From the NCBI GenBank assembly GCA_034509735.1, contig JACGWO010000002.1, positions 48,047,115 to 48,111,114 on the forward strand: a DNA stretch of 64,000 nucleotides. The letters are read 5' to 3'. Source of the stretch: Sesamum alatum (lineage: Eukaryota; Streptophyta; Magnoliopsida; Lamiales; Pedaliaceae). A model generated the notes under the pieces. It saw only the letters and a list, made by a program, of their open reading frames with translations, had not been told where the DNA came from and ran no database searches. The position numbers and the translations under genes are program-made. This document shows positions 49,901-64,000 of this stretch, piece by piece (positions within the stretch are counted from its first letter, which is position 1; each line of letters opens with the position of its first letter).

Positions 49901-51720
49901 TCCATCTAGAGCAACTAATATAACTTCGGTACCATAATAAGATAATTGGAGCTAGACAACCATTGTATTGCATTAACGTAATTGTTTAATCCTACATAAT
50001 TTCTTTTGGAGAGTAGAGTGAGACAATAGATGCCACGATTTCTGCAATACATTAGGCTTAAGACAAAAGTATAATTATTCTTTAGGTTTTCCAATTTCCA
50101 TTTCATATGTTTCAAGTTGCATTTAACTGGAAAACTTCATCAAGCACCATATATCACAATCAGTTTCTAGGTTCCCATAAACTAGACTTAGCCTTCAATC
50201 TGAATAAATAAATTGAAAAAAACAAACACCCATAACAGGTGGATTAAATATTTATGACTCGGTGGTAGCATATGATACCTTGAGACTTTCTTCTGTCACG
50301 TCTAATGCCATTGATTTCTGAAAGAAGCAACAAAGTCAAACAACCAGCTCAAAGCAAACTGTTGTCCAATACATTGTCACCGCAGAATGTATATACTTAC
50401 AGGGCGCTCAAATGCTGCATTATGGAACACGTAATCCACACCAGCACCACCAAAAAATGATTCTGCTTTCTGTACCGCTTCTCCCAGATATTCCTCCCCC
50501 CGAGCCAAATCTAAAGGCAAAATCATCACCTCATCCGGTGCGTATTTTCCTGGCTTAGCATAAAAAAGTAATCAAGGTAATGACACAATTATAAGATATG
50601 CGTATATTAATAAGCAGCAACAAGATGGTCAAAAAAGACAACCAGTTAGCTGTTTCTTGACACGTTGCAGTTCCACTTCATTACGAGCAGAGATGATGAG
50701 CTTTGCTCCCAATTGTGCAAGTTGTTTGGCAAGAACTTCCCCTTACATTAGATATATTAAGATCAAAGAAGTGAGCGCTTCACAATCTGAATAAAACTAG
50801 TTTCAGAAAGGAGAAAATCAACGTACTATACATCTGAGTATAATTAAGCTGAACTTTAGCTGTAATCTAACACAGTTACAGAGCAAAGCTACATTGCAGG
50901 AAATGCGCTTCCAAGCCAATTGGTATACTTAATTATACACAGTGCGCTCATTGCAGATCCACATGCACTATTTTTGATATTCTCCAACAAAAATAGACTA
51001 AAGCATGCTTAGTGTAAACAAAACTAAATGCAAGAAAATCATTTCTAGCCAAAACAAACAAATGAGGATGATGGGTACCCCGTTCATAAACCTAACCTAG
51101 TGAATAATCATCATGCCGCGGAACCATATCAGGTGATATATTGTGCTATACCATGAAATAATCACGAGATATTCTGGAAGCCAATGCGAGTTATTGCATG
51201 CCTCAGTAAGAAAGAAACTGATCTACAACAAACTCACACTGTAACAATGACAATGAAACATTACTATCTATAACAATCACTATTAGCACTAATAGTTCAA
51301 AAGAACTACTGGTTTTAACCACATACCAATACCGCGGCTGGCTCCAGTAATCCAAATAACCTGTTCATTCATGCAAAAAGGAACTCTAATCCCAATAATA
51401 CAAAACAAAATGCACAATTACAATAAACTAATAAGCAACCAACAATTTCCCAAACCTTATCCTCAATTTCTTCGCGCTTCACATGCTTCTTCGACAGCAA
51501 CGTCAGATCCCCTGACATAAATTCCAACACACAGTACCTCTAACTAAAAAACTCAGAAAATCTTCCAAAAACAAAACAAAATGAAGCACCAAAAGATCAC
51601 TCGATATCAACAAAAAAAAAAAATAGATGATTGACGAGATGTACCATCAGCTTTGAGGAATCTGAAGAAGAATGCTGCTGAAACAGCAACGAATACTGAA
51701 GAAACTACAATAGTCAGCAT
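46972..51720 (-). CDS. Short-chain dehydrogenase/reductase, DHRS7-like (plant SDR34C type)
   Basis: Twelve exons on the minus strand: 51720-51645, 51511-51456, 51360-51327, 50741-50643, 50549-50401, 50317-50279, 49234-49142, 49012-48914, 48541-48440, 48032-47949, 47568-47503, 47058-46972. The sum is 984 bp, 327 residues. A hydrophobic N-terminus (MLTIVVSSVFVAVSAAFFF) suggests a membrane anchor. Rossmann cofactor motif TGASRGIG at 49-56, HNAAFERP for the NNAG-type motif, catalytic Ser in VVMSSAAG (about 185), and YSASK giving Tyr198 and Lys202. PGPVKTS is the usual PG motif. The last exon gives KRVEAAAQKGNTYSVGLLFG with a lysine-rich C-terminus KKKES, possibly an ER-retrieval type end. An in-frame read past the 47503 donor ends in HAKKKLSSGI, but the donor is good and the last exon fits the family. 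The substrate is unknown; it is a predicted NAD(P)-dependent oxidoreductase. Confidence 0.88.
47187..47324. repeat. 69-bp tandem duplication in the last intron of the SDR gene
   Basis: Two nearly identical units start at 47187 and 47256 (TGTTGTTAGGTCAWTCCAAA ... AGACATCTAGAAATCTGTC). They lie in the intron 47502-47059. Confidence 0.92.
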
Positions 51721-53218
51721 CACTTCTCTGTTTTCCTGCTTAGATTTTCCAGTTTGTGATGGAGTTTATAGCCAGAATTTGCAGAAACAGTAGGGGAGAC
51801 GGCTCGTTGTGAACTATAAATGCGACTTTACGATGAGTTGAAGAAGAATTTTGGAATTTGATTCATTTTTCTTTTTTTTTTTTCTTTTTTTGTTGTTTCT
51901 TTTGATAATGAAAAATAATTATTGGGATGTCTATAAACAATAATAAAAAATAATAATTCTTCAAGAGGGTTTTTTTTTTTTGAGGGGATGTAATTTTTCT
52001 TTTCTAAAAAGTATATCTTTTTATTAAAATAATGATGTGAACCAATAGCTCTAAATTAAAACATTTAGAGTTAAAAAATATAAAATCATTTAAAATATTG
52101 ACTTTTTAGAATATAACTTGATTTTCGTATAGACTGAAAAATGGAATCGAATAAAATGATTAGTTTAAGTTACTAATAGATACAAAGAAATTAGTGAAAA
52201 TTTGTATTTTAGGATCCACAAGCATAATTAAATTCAATTATGTAAGGTTATAGTTATCAATTAATACTTTTTTATTAAAATCTATAATTTTCTCTATATA
52301 AAAAAAATCTCAAAAAATATTCAAAAAGACTAGTTCAAAGTGTATGAAAATCTAATGATGCGAGTGAATTAGATTGACCTGAACAAACAATTATTTTATT
52401 TTATTAAATTGAGTTAACTAAACTAAAATTGTGTTCAAATAACTTAATATTCTTATTAATATTTGAATATCAATTTATTATGTTTAACATTAAATAATAA
52501 TAATATTCTTTTATAATGAATTTTCAATTGAGTAAAGTAGGTTGCTATAAAAATTTATAAATGACAATGAGTTTGGGACAATTTGTCTCGTCAGGGTTAT
52601 GAAGTCATAACTTTCAAGGGGTCATAGGTTTTGTTGTTATGAGTTCAAATCCAATTCACACGATTTTTTTTCTTTTTTTTTATATATTTTATGAAAGTAC
52701 ATTTATACATATATAAAATTATATATTTTACTTATACTTATATGCATAAAAATAATATGTTTATACAATAATTTAAAGTTTTAATATATGCATATGTAAC
52801 ATATATTTTGAAAGTTTGGACATTTTAGAGTTCACATACAAACTTATAAAATAAATATTTTCTCAATGACATTTTTATTCATAAAATAGGATTAATTACA
52901 TTTTTGGTATCCCTACTGTTTCACGGCCAAGATTTTGGTTCATAATCTTTAATTTTTTGTACACTTTTACCAACGGTTGGACCAAAAGTGTAAAACATGT
53001 AAAAATTAGAGGTCAAAGTCGTGGCAATCGAACTTTATGGGTCAAAATATAATAAGTGGTGAATATAGGGACCAAAAATGTAATTAACACTATATATGAA
53101 GGAAAGTGTAGAGGGTTTGAGATTCATTTTGGGAGGAACTGTTTGTCGACTGAAAAACCCCAACAGAGCTGCTTTCTCTTCTCTCTTTCTCTCTACACAC
53201 ACACACAACACACACCAA
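51721..53218. promoter_or_regulatory. Divergent promoter region between the SDR and mitochondrial ACP genes
   Basis: 1.5 kb between the two start codons. The central part is very AT-rich, with poly(T) runs near 51871-51893 and 51971-51982. The ACP-proximal leader is CT-rich and then CA-rich (about 53168-53216). A foldback element sits at 52890-53088. Confidence 0.5.
52890..53088. mobile_element. Foldback MITE in the ACP promoter
   Basis: Left end GATTAATTACATTTTTGGTA and TCCCTA are inverted at the right end, TAGGGACCAAAAATGTAATTA. The arms also share ACGGCCAAGATTTTGGTTCA against its approximate inverse near 53010-53045. It ends about 130 bases before the ACP ATG. No clear target duplication. 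Confidence 0.65.
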
Positions 53219-54990
<1,772 letters not shown>

Positions 54991-55794
54991 AGGAGAGCCT
55001 GCTTCTTTTTTCCGCTTCCATTCCAGCTAGCCAATGCCAGGACAAGTTTTTAATGTTTGGATCTCTCTCTTCTGAGAAAAAGAAATTATTTGCAGGTTGA
55101 AATATGAAAATCTTCCTTTGTCCAACATTTTCTGTGGATTCTTGTCAAAATGTTTCGAGCATTTTGTGAGCTGTATTCCTCTTATGCATAATTCCTGGTG
55201 ATGGGAACCAGTTGAAGTTTAATCAAAACGAGGTCATCCATTCATTTAAGACTGTTGCCAGTTTCCTTTCTCATCTCTTTATACCTTTATATCACCTGAT
55301 TGTATATGGAGTTTTGCCTCTAATTGGACAAGATGATATCTTTCCCTTCAAGAGGTTAACATTCTGGTAATTCAAAATTATCTCGCCCATATATAGACAA
55401 ACACATATAATCAACAGTTCAGCAACTGCAGAATCAGCAGCTTTAGGAGCAATGGTAAAAAGCCACTTTAGTAAAGAATGATTTTTGGATTATGTCATGC
55501 TACAATACTATCGACAAAGAACCATTACAGTACAAGAAGCTAGTTGAGTTGCCTTCCCATATACAAAGATGCCTGCTCTCACGAAATCGTGTATAAATAT
55601 CGATTCATTTCATGGTTTCCTCTTCATCAAATTATTGACGCATACGCATATGCATACATGATGGAAACAATGAAAGATAGCTAACTTCTTCCTGGAGATG
55701 ATTATGTACATCCGGTACTAATGCATACAGATTTTCGTAACACAACTATTACAAAAATCCTTGCTTGAAGGGCTAATGATAGTGATTTCAACCA
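54991..55794. other. Convergent 3' region between the ACP and TIO genes
   Basis: 3' UTR sequence of both neighbours. No further gene is seen. Confidence 0.5.
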
Positions 55795-58700
55795 TCAGTG
55801 ATGCGTGGATTCTGAAGCTTTACTGGTGATAAAGGAGGCGTAATTCGCTATTGTGGATTCTGGTGACTGCCGAAGCTGTGCTATCAGAGCAAATAGTTCT
55901 GAAGAGCGAATGAATTGCCTACATTGTGGATAAGCACACATCTTCACCAGTGAAAACAAGGCTATCTTTAGAGGTGACTCGTTTATGGCATCCTTCCGTG
56001 GGTTCAATGCCACTGCAGAACAGTCTGCCACCACCTTTAGCAATGCCTGAAATGACAATTATTTTTCCTTTCAAAACGCGTGTAGAAGTATAATGAACAT
56101 CATCTTCTCTAGATGTATATCCAACAATCATCAAAGATACCATCAGTCCGAAGAGTTGGCATTACTAGAACCAAATTAGCATGCACAACAAAACTTGTAT
56201 TACAAGCACTACGTTATGTAGAAATCATGTAAGCATGAAAGCAAACCTGCATTGCTCCCTTGGAAACTATGTCGTCACAAAGACGGTTGGAGTTGCGAAC
56301 TAGATTACTAAGAGCACCTGCAGCATTTGCTTTAGTTTTGTCTTCCTCTTCTGAGAGCAGCAAATTTTTCAGCTGAGGGATGGCTCTTCTGAGTTCATCA
56401 TATAACGAGTCATTATGATAGGCAGCATTCCCAACCTGCACAGACGTATGTTCATCTAGTTATCTACTCCAAGATTGTGTTCTCACCAGCATCTAGAGAC
56501 AAATACTTCAAACTATATTATATTATAGGAGACACTTACAGCAAAACAAGCAAATTTCCTCGTCCTTTTGTCAGGATCAGCACATCGATCGATAAGGACA
56601 CCAATAATATGATGTTTTGCCTTCAATAAAATTTGAACTGACTGTAAGTTATGAGGATAATTTGACCAGAAAATGAAAACAACCAGTTTTAACAGTCCAC
56701 CTTTGAATTCACTATCTAAAATCAAAGATGGGAGTAATTCTGTCACTAGAATTCCAAATCAAATATTGTCATAATTTGGGAAGTAAGAAGGATTGATTCT
56801 TTTCATGTTGTACCAGTAAATTATAGAAATAGGAGCTGTGGCGGCACATGTTTCCAATAGCACTGCAGGTCTTGGCACGCAGGTTTGGATCTTCATGTGT
56901 CAGGAAGTGTTTCAGATCCTCCAAGATATCCGCTGCATTGATATATTCATAAAACATCTGCATACATATTTGTGCTTAGAAATACTGCAACACATCTGCT
57001 TCAATAATGCAATAATAAAAGCATTTCTGAATCACTATAGAATTAATTCTTCTGTTGGAAACAACCATGAAAAAGGTTATGCATTTCCAAGATGGCTAGG
57101 TGAAGTTTTCAGAGTAAAACCATTTTAACTTCAGGTTCAAGTAAAAATAAAGAAATAATAAAAATAAAATGTTACTTTTTCCTCTTCGACTTATAGAAAA
57201 CCAGCAAGGGTAAAGTTTGGATTAAAGTCTTTGCCAGGATGGAAACTATTATTATTCACCATCTTCTAGTTTTGGGACCCCTAAGCCTAAAGTATGAACA
57301 TGTCAGTATGAATTAGATGGGAAAAACAAACATCTCTAGAAAGGAAAGGAAACAAGATGTCAATGAGACGATGGGAGTGAAAGCATGCCATTGATCATAG
57401 TTGTTATATCAGAACTCAGCCTAAACCATGATGTGAGCAAGACGTAATTTCAATAGTTTGTAATAGTTCACCACACAAATAATATTAACAAACAAAGAGA
57501 ATTTTCAACTAGACGGATAGCTAATACCTTGTCCATTCGAGCTAAATCTGAAACAATCATAAGAAAATCCATGGTCACTTCCCTGGGGCAGGGGTTGTTA
57601 AGCAACCTTTTTGCTCTGGCTGGATCCAATAAGCCTTTGCCCACGAGTTGAACAGCAAGCGGCTGTTGCGTGGACAGTTTGGCAATAAATGCAACTGGCC
57701 TGGCAACATCTTTCAATTCCATATGGTCCAAGCAGCGGAGAATGATTGCTGCAACTTCAACCTATGAATACAGAAGCAACGACATCCATAAAACAACAAA
57801 GCAGAATGTGTCACCTCAAATTGCAAGTGTGGTACAACTGAAATTGTTCATGGCGAGCAAAATAAAGTTCAAGTCATTCTATGAATCAATGTTGCCTCAA
57901 AAAATGAAAGCACGAAATGTTCCAGTATGCAAGGAAAAACACTAAAAACATTGGGTGCCTGGCACTATGCCATACTATTTGTTCGCAATACAATCTGCAT
58001 TTTAGTAAATACATTTCAAATAGGGAAATGGAATCATTTTGGGAAACTCCCTGATTATTTATGGTACTCTTTCTCTAATTTGGGTTGTCTTTGAAGGTCG
58101 ACACTAAAAAGAGACACTGCCAAAATACAAAGTCCAAATTCTTTTCCATTATTAAGCGGTCATAAATAGTCGAGAAATAACAATGTCCGAGTCCTCAAAC
58201 TCACTTCAGACATGTCTCAGAAATATAAAGTGACAAAGCTCCACAATGTGCAACACACAGTAGACAAAAGGTATCTGGAAAGAAAGAAAATCATGGATCA
58301 CATCAACGTATAATTAAAGAACAAGTAAGACATCTGTAACTGACCTCCAGAAGAATCTGAATATACTTTTTCATGTTTGTCTGTATTGTTTTCATCATGT
58401 CTTTGTCTTCAACACACACCTTTCCACCTGGAGAGCCCATATTCAGAAGGAAACCGCTGTTCACAGAAGCATTAGCAGACGGCAGACCAGGTGCACTCTG
58501 TACGGCCACAAAAGGAAATGCTAAGAGGTCAATCACTGCATTTATTGTATCTCTCACACCATATTTCCCTCCACCAGGCCCAGTCCAGGACTTAACAAGC
58601 TTAAGATGAGCGTCAGATATTAAATCAGCGATGCACTTAATGTGTTCTGCCCTTAGCAAAATCTGACGAAATGTCGAAACTCCACCAGAAAGGCATTGAC

Positions 58701-61700
58701 ATATTGAAGAAATAGTCCACACAACCCCAGCAGGCGACAATCCAATTTGATCTTGTGAGCAGCCAGATCTTTTTTGAGAAGAATTTGAAATATTGTTAGC
58801 CAATAAATCAATAAGAAGCTGTGGAGCACCACTTGCACATAGTTGTTGCACAGCCATAGGTCCTCCCCAGTTCAGTCTGGACTCCAACAGCCCAATAGAG
58901 CCATCCCTGATGCCATGCCTGCAGGGGAGCAGCCCATTCAGCATGCTAGCATCCCCTGCAATTCCATCAGTTCCTGGACCTCTGAGATGGTCACACAGTG
59001 TTGCTGTTCGTGGAATTAGAGGAAGAGCTATCTCAGAAATGGCATTTTCAACTGAAGTTCCCTTCTCAAGGGACAAAATTGATGCAAGAGCTAGCATGGC
59101 AGCTGCACAAGAAGGTTGCAATGCGGACTGCATCCTTTCATCTGAAGAAAAATGGTGTGCAAGGATAGAAAGCCTAGCAAACTGCTTTTTTGAAGATGTT
59201 GTCAGCATAAATAGTGCAGAATTTCTTCCAGATGATTTCAAACGCTGAGCGACTGTGGCAAGAAGAAGACATGAATTCATAATCAAGGCACGTGTATCCA
59301 TGATTTTGAGCTTTGAACTATCTGCTTCTGTGTCATTAGTTTCTTTATTTGAAGCAGCACAAAATGAAAGTATGGAGAAGATCTCTGAAATGATTGTGCC
59401 ATCTCCACCTCCACTCACAACAGTAGCGACAGGTAATTTGCTTGGCAACCCACAGAGAACATTCATAACAAGTTCGCTATGCATGCAACATCTCAAAATA
59501 ACCTGCAATAGAGCAAGGCAGTCATTTATTTTCACACAATATAAAAAAGAGCCTAATACCGGCACATGATAGAATAAACAGAAAGAGTTGCATGAGAACC
59601 GGAACGCTAACCACACAACTTCATACGTGAGCTTTGTAATCAAGTTGAAAGCGACTGAGTGAACAACTTTGGTACATGAACTTTGTAATAGAATAGAAAG
59701 TAACTGGATGAACCACCTCCATCCACTAAACAAAGGCACACATGCAAGAAACATGTCAAAATAGACTGGATGCAGCACTTTGGTACATGAACTTCGTAAT
59801 GCAATAGAAAGTAACTCAATGAACCACCTCCCATCCACTAAACAAAGGTACTCATACAAGAAAGAAGTCGAAATAAAATGCCTACCTACATGAACTTTGT
59901 AATCAAATAGAAGGTGAGTGATGAACAACTTTGGTACATGAACTTTGTAATAGAATAGAACTGGATGAACCACCTCCATCCACTAAACAAAGGTACTCAT
60001 ACAAGATGTCAAAATAAAATGCATACCTGCACACCAGCACAGAGACCAATCTCGTGACGTTGGTGGAGACAGAAATAGACAGCAACTTGTATGGCTTTCG
60101 ACTTCAGAAATGCTGTTGTGATTACATCAATGACTTCTCCTGAATTTGTTCCATGTGATGGTCGTTCATCGTGCTCGTTAATGTCAAGTCGAAGTAGAGA
60201 ATGGCTCCGCAAAGCGTTCAATGGAAATAGTGCACCTCCTTTCATGGAGAGAATTTCAAGTGCATCAATGAGTGACCAAATTCCCCTGCAAGCTTCGCAG
60301 GCAGCTCGCAGCAAATTTGTAGATCCTGATATGAGACTCAAGCCTGAAGATTCCAAGCACAAGCACAGACAATCCAGAACGCCTGAAGACTTAGCATGGT
60401 CCAAAATCTGTTGAACAGTTCTATTTACCATGGACGGGGCTGAAGCTGTCTCAGGGGGTGAAGTGACTGCAGATGTTCTAAGAGACTGTGCCACTTGAGA
60501 TAACATGACTGCAACACATGAAGTGCATTCATAAAGAACTCTTCCAGACACTTCATCACTGCAACCTGCAACCTGAAGATTTTTAAATATGAGAGTTTAA
60601 AGCAAATGCATTTGATATTTCCTGCTAAACAAAAGCAATTACAAAGCAATGAAACTAACCTGTGAATATAATCCGACTATGGTAACCCAATGTCTGAAAT
60701 AAGGATCACCAATACTACCTCCATAGGTATCTAGCAATCTTTTCACGATTGAGAAGCTCTGAGGAATTAAAAATGTATTCAGCATCATGTATAACGACCC
60801 GCACTAGCTGAAATAAGGAAAGGAACTTCTCCAAGGCTAAGAAAGTCAAGCCAAGGGTATCTTGAAAATAAAATAAGATACAATTTAAATGCCTGAGCTT
60901 CCTTTAAAATTCAATAATTGCATTTTCCTCCAGCTATATGTCCAACAAAGCAAGAAAATTTGCGCAAAAGGCATGAGTTTCAACTGTATGATCTCCTCCG
61001 AGCAACCAGATGAAAGTTCAAATATTGCCATCTTAACATGTATGAGATTACAAAGAAACATGCAAAAGCACACACATACTCGTAGATATTTGATGATCAG
61101 AATGAAAAATAGTGATATACCTTTGCCATCAAGTCATTTCCATCAGATACTTTTAACCGGACTATAGCAGAAGCAAATCCAAGAAGTCCACCAATTATTT
61201 CGTCCAGAATCCCCTTTGAATTGACAGCTCCAGCAGCAATTATATTTGAGAGTATTCTTATTGACTGGTTTAAAGTAACAACATCCTGATCCCTATATGA
61301 GAAACGAAAAGTATTATGATCGTGTAGCAGTTTGCTCATAAATGAAATAATTATAAGAGAATCTTCAACTTGAAGAATATGAAGTAAAACATATAACAAA
61401 GTAACAAGCAAATTATGCTAGATATACACAAGAAACTGATTTATTCTAAAATCATAAATGAAAAGGTAAGACCATAATGAGAAATTAATTTACCTGCAAG
61501 AGTTTTGGGATCCATCACTCATCTTTTTTAATGGTAGCAGAATAGCAGCCAATGCTTCATTATCTTGACCAATTATTTTTGCACCCTTAACCGTGCGGGA
61601 ATTGTTCTCCAACCGGTCCAATACTTGGCAACCTGAACACAAACAAGGCCGTATAGATATTGTAATTCAATCTGAACGTAATTAGGTCAATCATAAAATA

Positions 61701-63515
61701 AATAAACACTATCCTTAATTAAACAGGGTTAGTGGAACCATTTCAGAATATAGACAAATAGCGCATACAAATTACGTATCACGGAAGCATCAAAACCCAT
61801 ATATCAATAGAAAACATTTGCACTGACAGATTTCAGGAGTAGAGATAGAAGGAAGGAGGACATTGATTGAAATGCAAGGTTGCACATTATCTACTTAGGA
61901 ATGAGATAGCACAATCCATATCCATTCCAAGAGAAGCAAGGAAAGTAGAAAATACCTCATGAAATCATTATTTAATATAAGAACATATGAGGATGAAAAT
62001 TTCTAATTAAACAAAAAACAAGAGAAATGGCAAATCTGTGTCCAGAAATGCCTTATCCTCCTCGATATGTTAGATAACTAATGAAAATCCAGGACTTGGC
62101 CAAATGGCCAATTAAATATTATATGCCAGAAACTATGACAACAATGCAGGTGCAAATGCTAACTTATTTCTCTCTATCAATCAAACAAAATAATTGATTT
62201 AGTGATAATTAGTAGTTGGATTAATTATCGATTATCCATACACCAAATTGTTCAGCAAAGGCTCAAAGAGGGACCTAGAAAGCATTTAAAACACTTCCCA
62301 CTGTTAGAGTTGGAACCTCAACAAAGTTTGAAAAAACTACCTAATGAAGATAAAGTTCCCTCCAGGAAAAAAAATAGAATATATATATATATATATATAC
62401 TTAATTATATAAGCTCTTTCTTTAGAAAAGACTAGATACCTTTCAAGGCTTCACAACTACTACAAGGTTAAAAGAGAAAAAGATTAGAGTTCCCAGAGTA
62501 AATAAATGAAGATGAACGGCAATATATAAAAAGACAGTTCAGTATAAAATAAATAAACGAATTGCCATGCATAAAACCTTTCAGTACTTCGATACCGTCT
62601 GCTAACCAGAATGTTGAAGAAAATGCAACAAATGAACATGCTTCCTTTAAATTTACCTGACTGTACAACACCTCCCTGATTAGGAAAACCAGGAAATTCC
62701 TCTCTTGGCATGGCATTATCTATTGCAATGTTAGCTCCATTAGAATGAGGATTGACAGGAGAGCACTGGATGATCCCAGCTTCACTACCAGCCGGAGAAC
62801 AGCTTTTACCTGCAACCATATACTTTGAACAGTTAGATTGACTAAATACCTTTTAGAGAACAATGGAAAACTTGCTCTTTGGACTTGCAACCCTCCCTTA
62901 ATAGCTTTTGAAGAATAAAACAGGACTTACTCTCTGGACATGCCACAGTGAATCCATTTGGCTTTTGCACATTCTTTTCTTGCCTCAGAGCTGCATCACA
63001 CCCTCTTGGAGATTCTGTTGTCAAACCACATCTCTCCTGATAATTATTGGGTACAAAACAAACAGTTAAATGAAATATTAACAAAAAACCAAACCAAGGG
63101 CTTCAAAACCTAATCTGCACAAGGAAAGTGTTCCTCTCACTTCTGTTTCTGCAAATGTTTCTTTAACAAATGGATGTTCAAGAAGGGCAGGCCATGTTAG
63201 TCTGTGCTGCGGAACCTGTTCCCATGAAAGCAAGTAAATTAAGTTGACGCAAAAAAAGCGTGAGCTATTTCACATGTATTACGTTTGCAAGCATACCTTA
63301 TTCAGCAAACCCTGTAAGAAACTTTTGAAACTTGAACTTATATTGTCTGGATATTTAACTGGATCCTGCAACAAGAACATAAAACTAAGTGATGATCCTA
63401 AGGAAGGTCGTGAAAATTGACCAGTGAAAAATAGACCAGTACCTTAATGATGTGCCGGATAAGTGCATATACCGAATTTGTATAAAATGGAGGTTGGCCA
63501 ACAAAGAGTTCATAC
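55795..63515 (-). CDS. TIO: FUSED-like Ser/Thr protein kinase TIO (TWO-IN-ONE), partial, N-terminus off the right edge
   Basis: Fifteen exons seen on the minus strand: 63515-63443, 63365-63297, 63215-63141, 63036-62931, 62809-62657, 61632-61494, 61292-61121, 60758-60660, 60572-60027, 59502-58345, 57761-57528, 56957-56814, 56620-56540, 56435-56247, 56046-55795. They give about 1162 codons; Arabidopsis TIO has about 1320 residues, so roughly the first 150-180 (kinase N-lobe and catalytic loop) are missing here. The first exons encode the C-lobe: YELFVGQPPFYTNSVYALIR, DPVKYPDNISSSFKSFLQGL, and QHRLTWPALLEHPFVKETFA (subdomain XI). After a variable Ser/Asn-rich linker comes a long armadillo-type helical region, ending with HHIIGVLIDRCADPDKRTRK, VGNAAYHNDSLYDELRRAIP, DKTKANAAGALSNLVRNSNR and ESPLKIALFSLVKMC. 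TIO works with kinesin-12 at the phragmoplast midline in cytokinesis. The frame is open at every junction I checked. Confidence 0.9.
59625..60026. repeat. Tandem repeats at the 5' end of a TIO intron
   Basis: Five imperfect units start near 59625, 59672, 59784, 59887 and 59935, each beginning with a form of TACATGAACTTTGTAAT. Units alternate between long (about 93-112 bp, with CCACTAAACAAAGG) and short (about 48 bp, with GAACAACTTTGG). On the gene strand the tract begins exactly at the donor of exon 60572-60027. Confidence 0.88.
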
Positions 63516-64000
63516 CTGTATTGTTAACCAGGGGTTTTAGCATGGCTCAGAAAAGAGGAAGCAGAAATTTGCCAGCAAAGAGGAGAAATGAATCATGGGA
63601 AGCAGGATATAGCAGGGGAAGAAACCTTGAGACACAGCTGATAGAATAATAATCTTTCCATGAGCTTAGCTGAACTACATGATTGGCCCCACAAAGCTGA
63701 GGGTACACGGAAAGAGCATAGATAAGAGGGAAAAATGTGTTCATTTTGGTAGTAATAAGAATTTCCCGTTACTAGCTATAAGAAATCATTCCCTTAGCAA
63801 TACAATCGATGCTAGTGCAGAAGGATTGTGGCAAGTATCCTAGATATTTGATCATCTGATAAAATTCCCTCATAACTGCTGGTAGAACTGCCAAAACTAT
63901 TTCCATGTGAATGCAGTAGGTGGATGCTGACAAGAGGCATTCCCATTTCTTAACATCTACTCTAAAGGTAAATCTTATACAATTGATTTTGAACCTAAGG
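63516..64000 (-). other. TIO intron sequence at the window edge
   Basis: No further kinase exon is recognised in these 485 bases. The exon starting at 63515 begins in phase 2, so a preceding exon must lie beyond the window. Confidence 0.6.

Noticed and set aside
52630..52670. tRNA or SINE suggested by GAGTTCAAATCC
   Set aside because: A B-box-like word occurs, but no A-box at proper spacing and no cloverleaf could be drawn.
58303..59979. A single 558-codon minus-strand gene
   Set aside because: Only 59502-58345 is a TIO exon. The upstream part reads through the intron and its tandem repeats, and the downstream tail passes the donor at 58344.

Overview
This is nuclear DNA from a flowering plant, most likely a eudicot. 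The genes are intron-rich with GT-AG borders, the spacers are AT-rich, and the products are plant-specific: a BABY BOOM-type AP2 factor, DICER-LIKE 2, a PLS-class PPR protein, a plastid release factor, a mitochondrial acyl carrier protein and a FUSED/TIO kinase. The species cannot be fixed from the sequence alone. All exon coordinates below were read by eye from splice signals, reading frame and family conservation. No alignment was run.

Layout. Positions 1-3464 (minus) hold a complete nine-exon BABY BOOM-like gene. From about 3.5 to 26.3 kb there is no intact gene. This 23-kb island is AT-rich and packed with small mobile elements: a solo LTR, two CACTA-type MITEs, three Helitron-like elements, a decayed pogo/Emigrant-like transposon, several families of Mutator-like foldback elements (one inserted inside another) and a 1-kb imperfect palindrome. 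From 26.3 kb to the right edge the window is gene-dense: DCL2 (+, 22 coding exons), an intronless PPR gene (-), a chloroplast RF2 gene of the HCF109/PRFB1 type (+), a DHRS7-like short-chain dehydrogenase (-), a mitochondrial ACP (+) and most of a TIO kinase gene (-, running off the right edge).

How the genes relate. They do not form an operon or one pathway. Neighbours alternate in orientation, giving convergent pairs (DCL2/PPR, RF2/SDR, ACP/TIO) and divergent pairs (PPR/RF2, SDR/ACP) that share short intergenic promoter regions. DCL2 makes mainly 22-nt siRNAs in antiviral and transgene silencing. The RF2 and PPR genes belong to organelle gene expression, ACP to mitochondrial fatty-acid/lipoate synthesis, and TIO to cytokinesis. 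All annotated reading frames appear intact, and no gene-level frameshift was seen.

I found no convincing evidence of a wholly new biological system. The most useful leads are the long palindrome, the nested MITEs with a clean sister copy, tandem duplication of a 5' splice-site region inside a TIO intron, an ambiguous DCL2 start, and a palindromic repeat dispersed in three copies.
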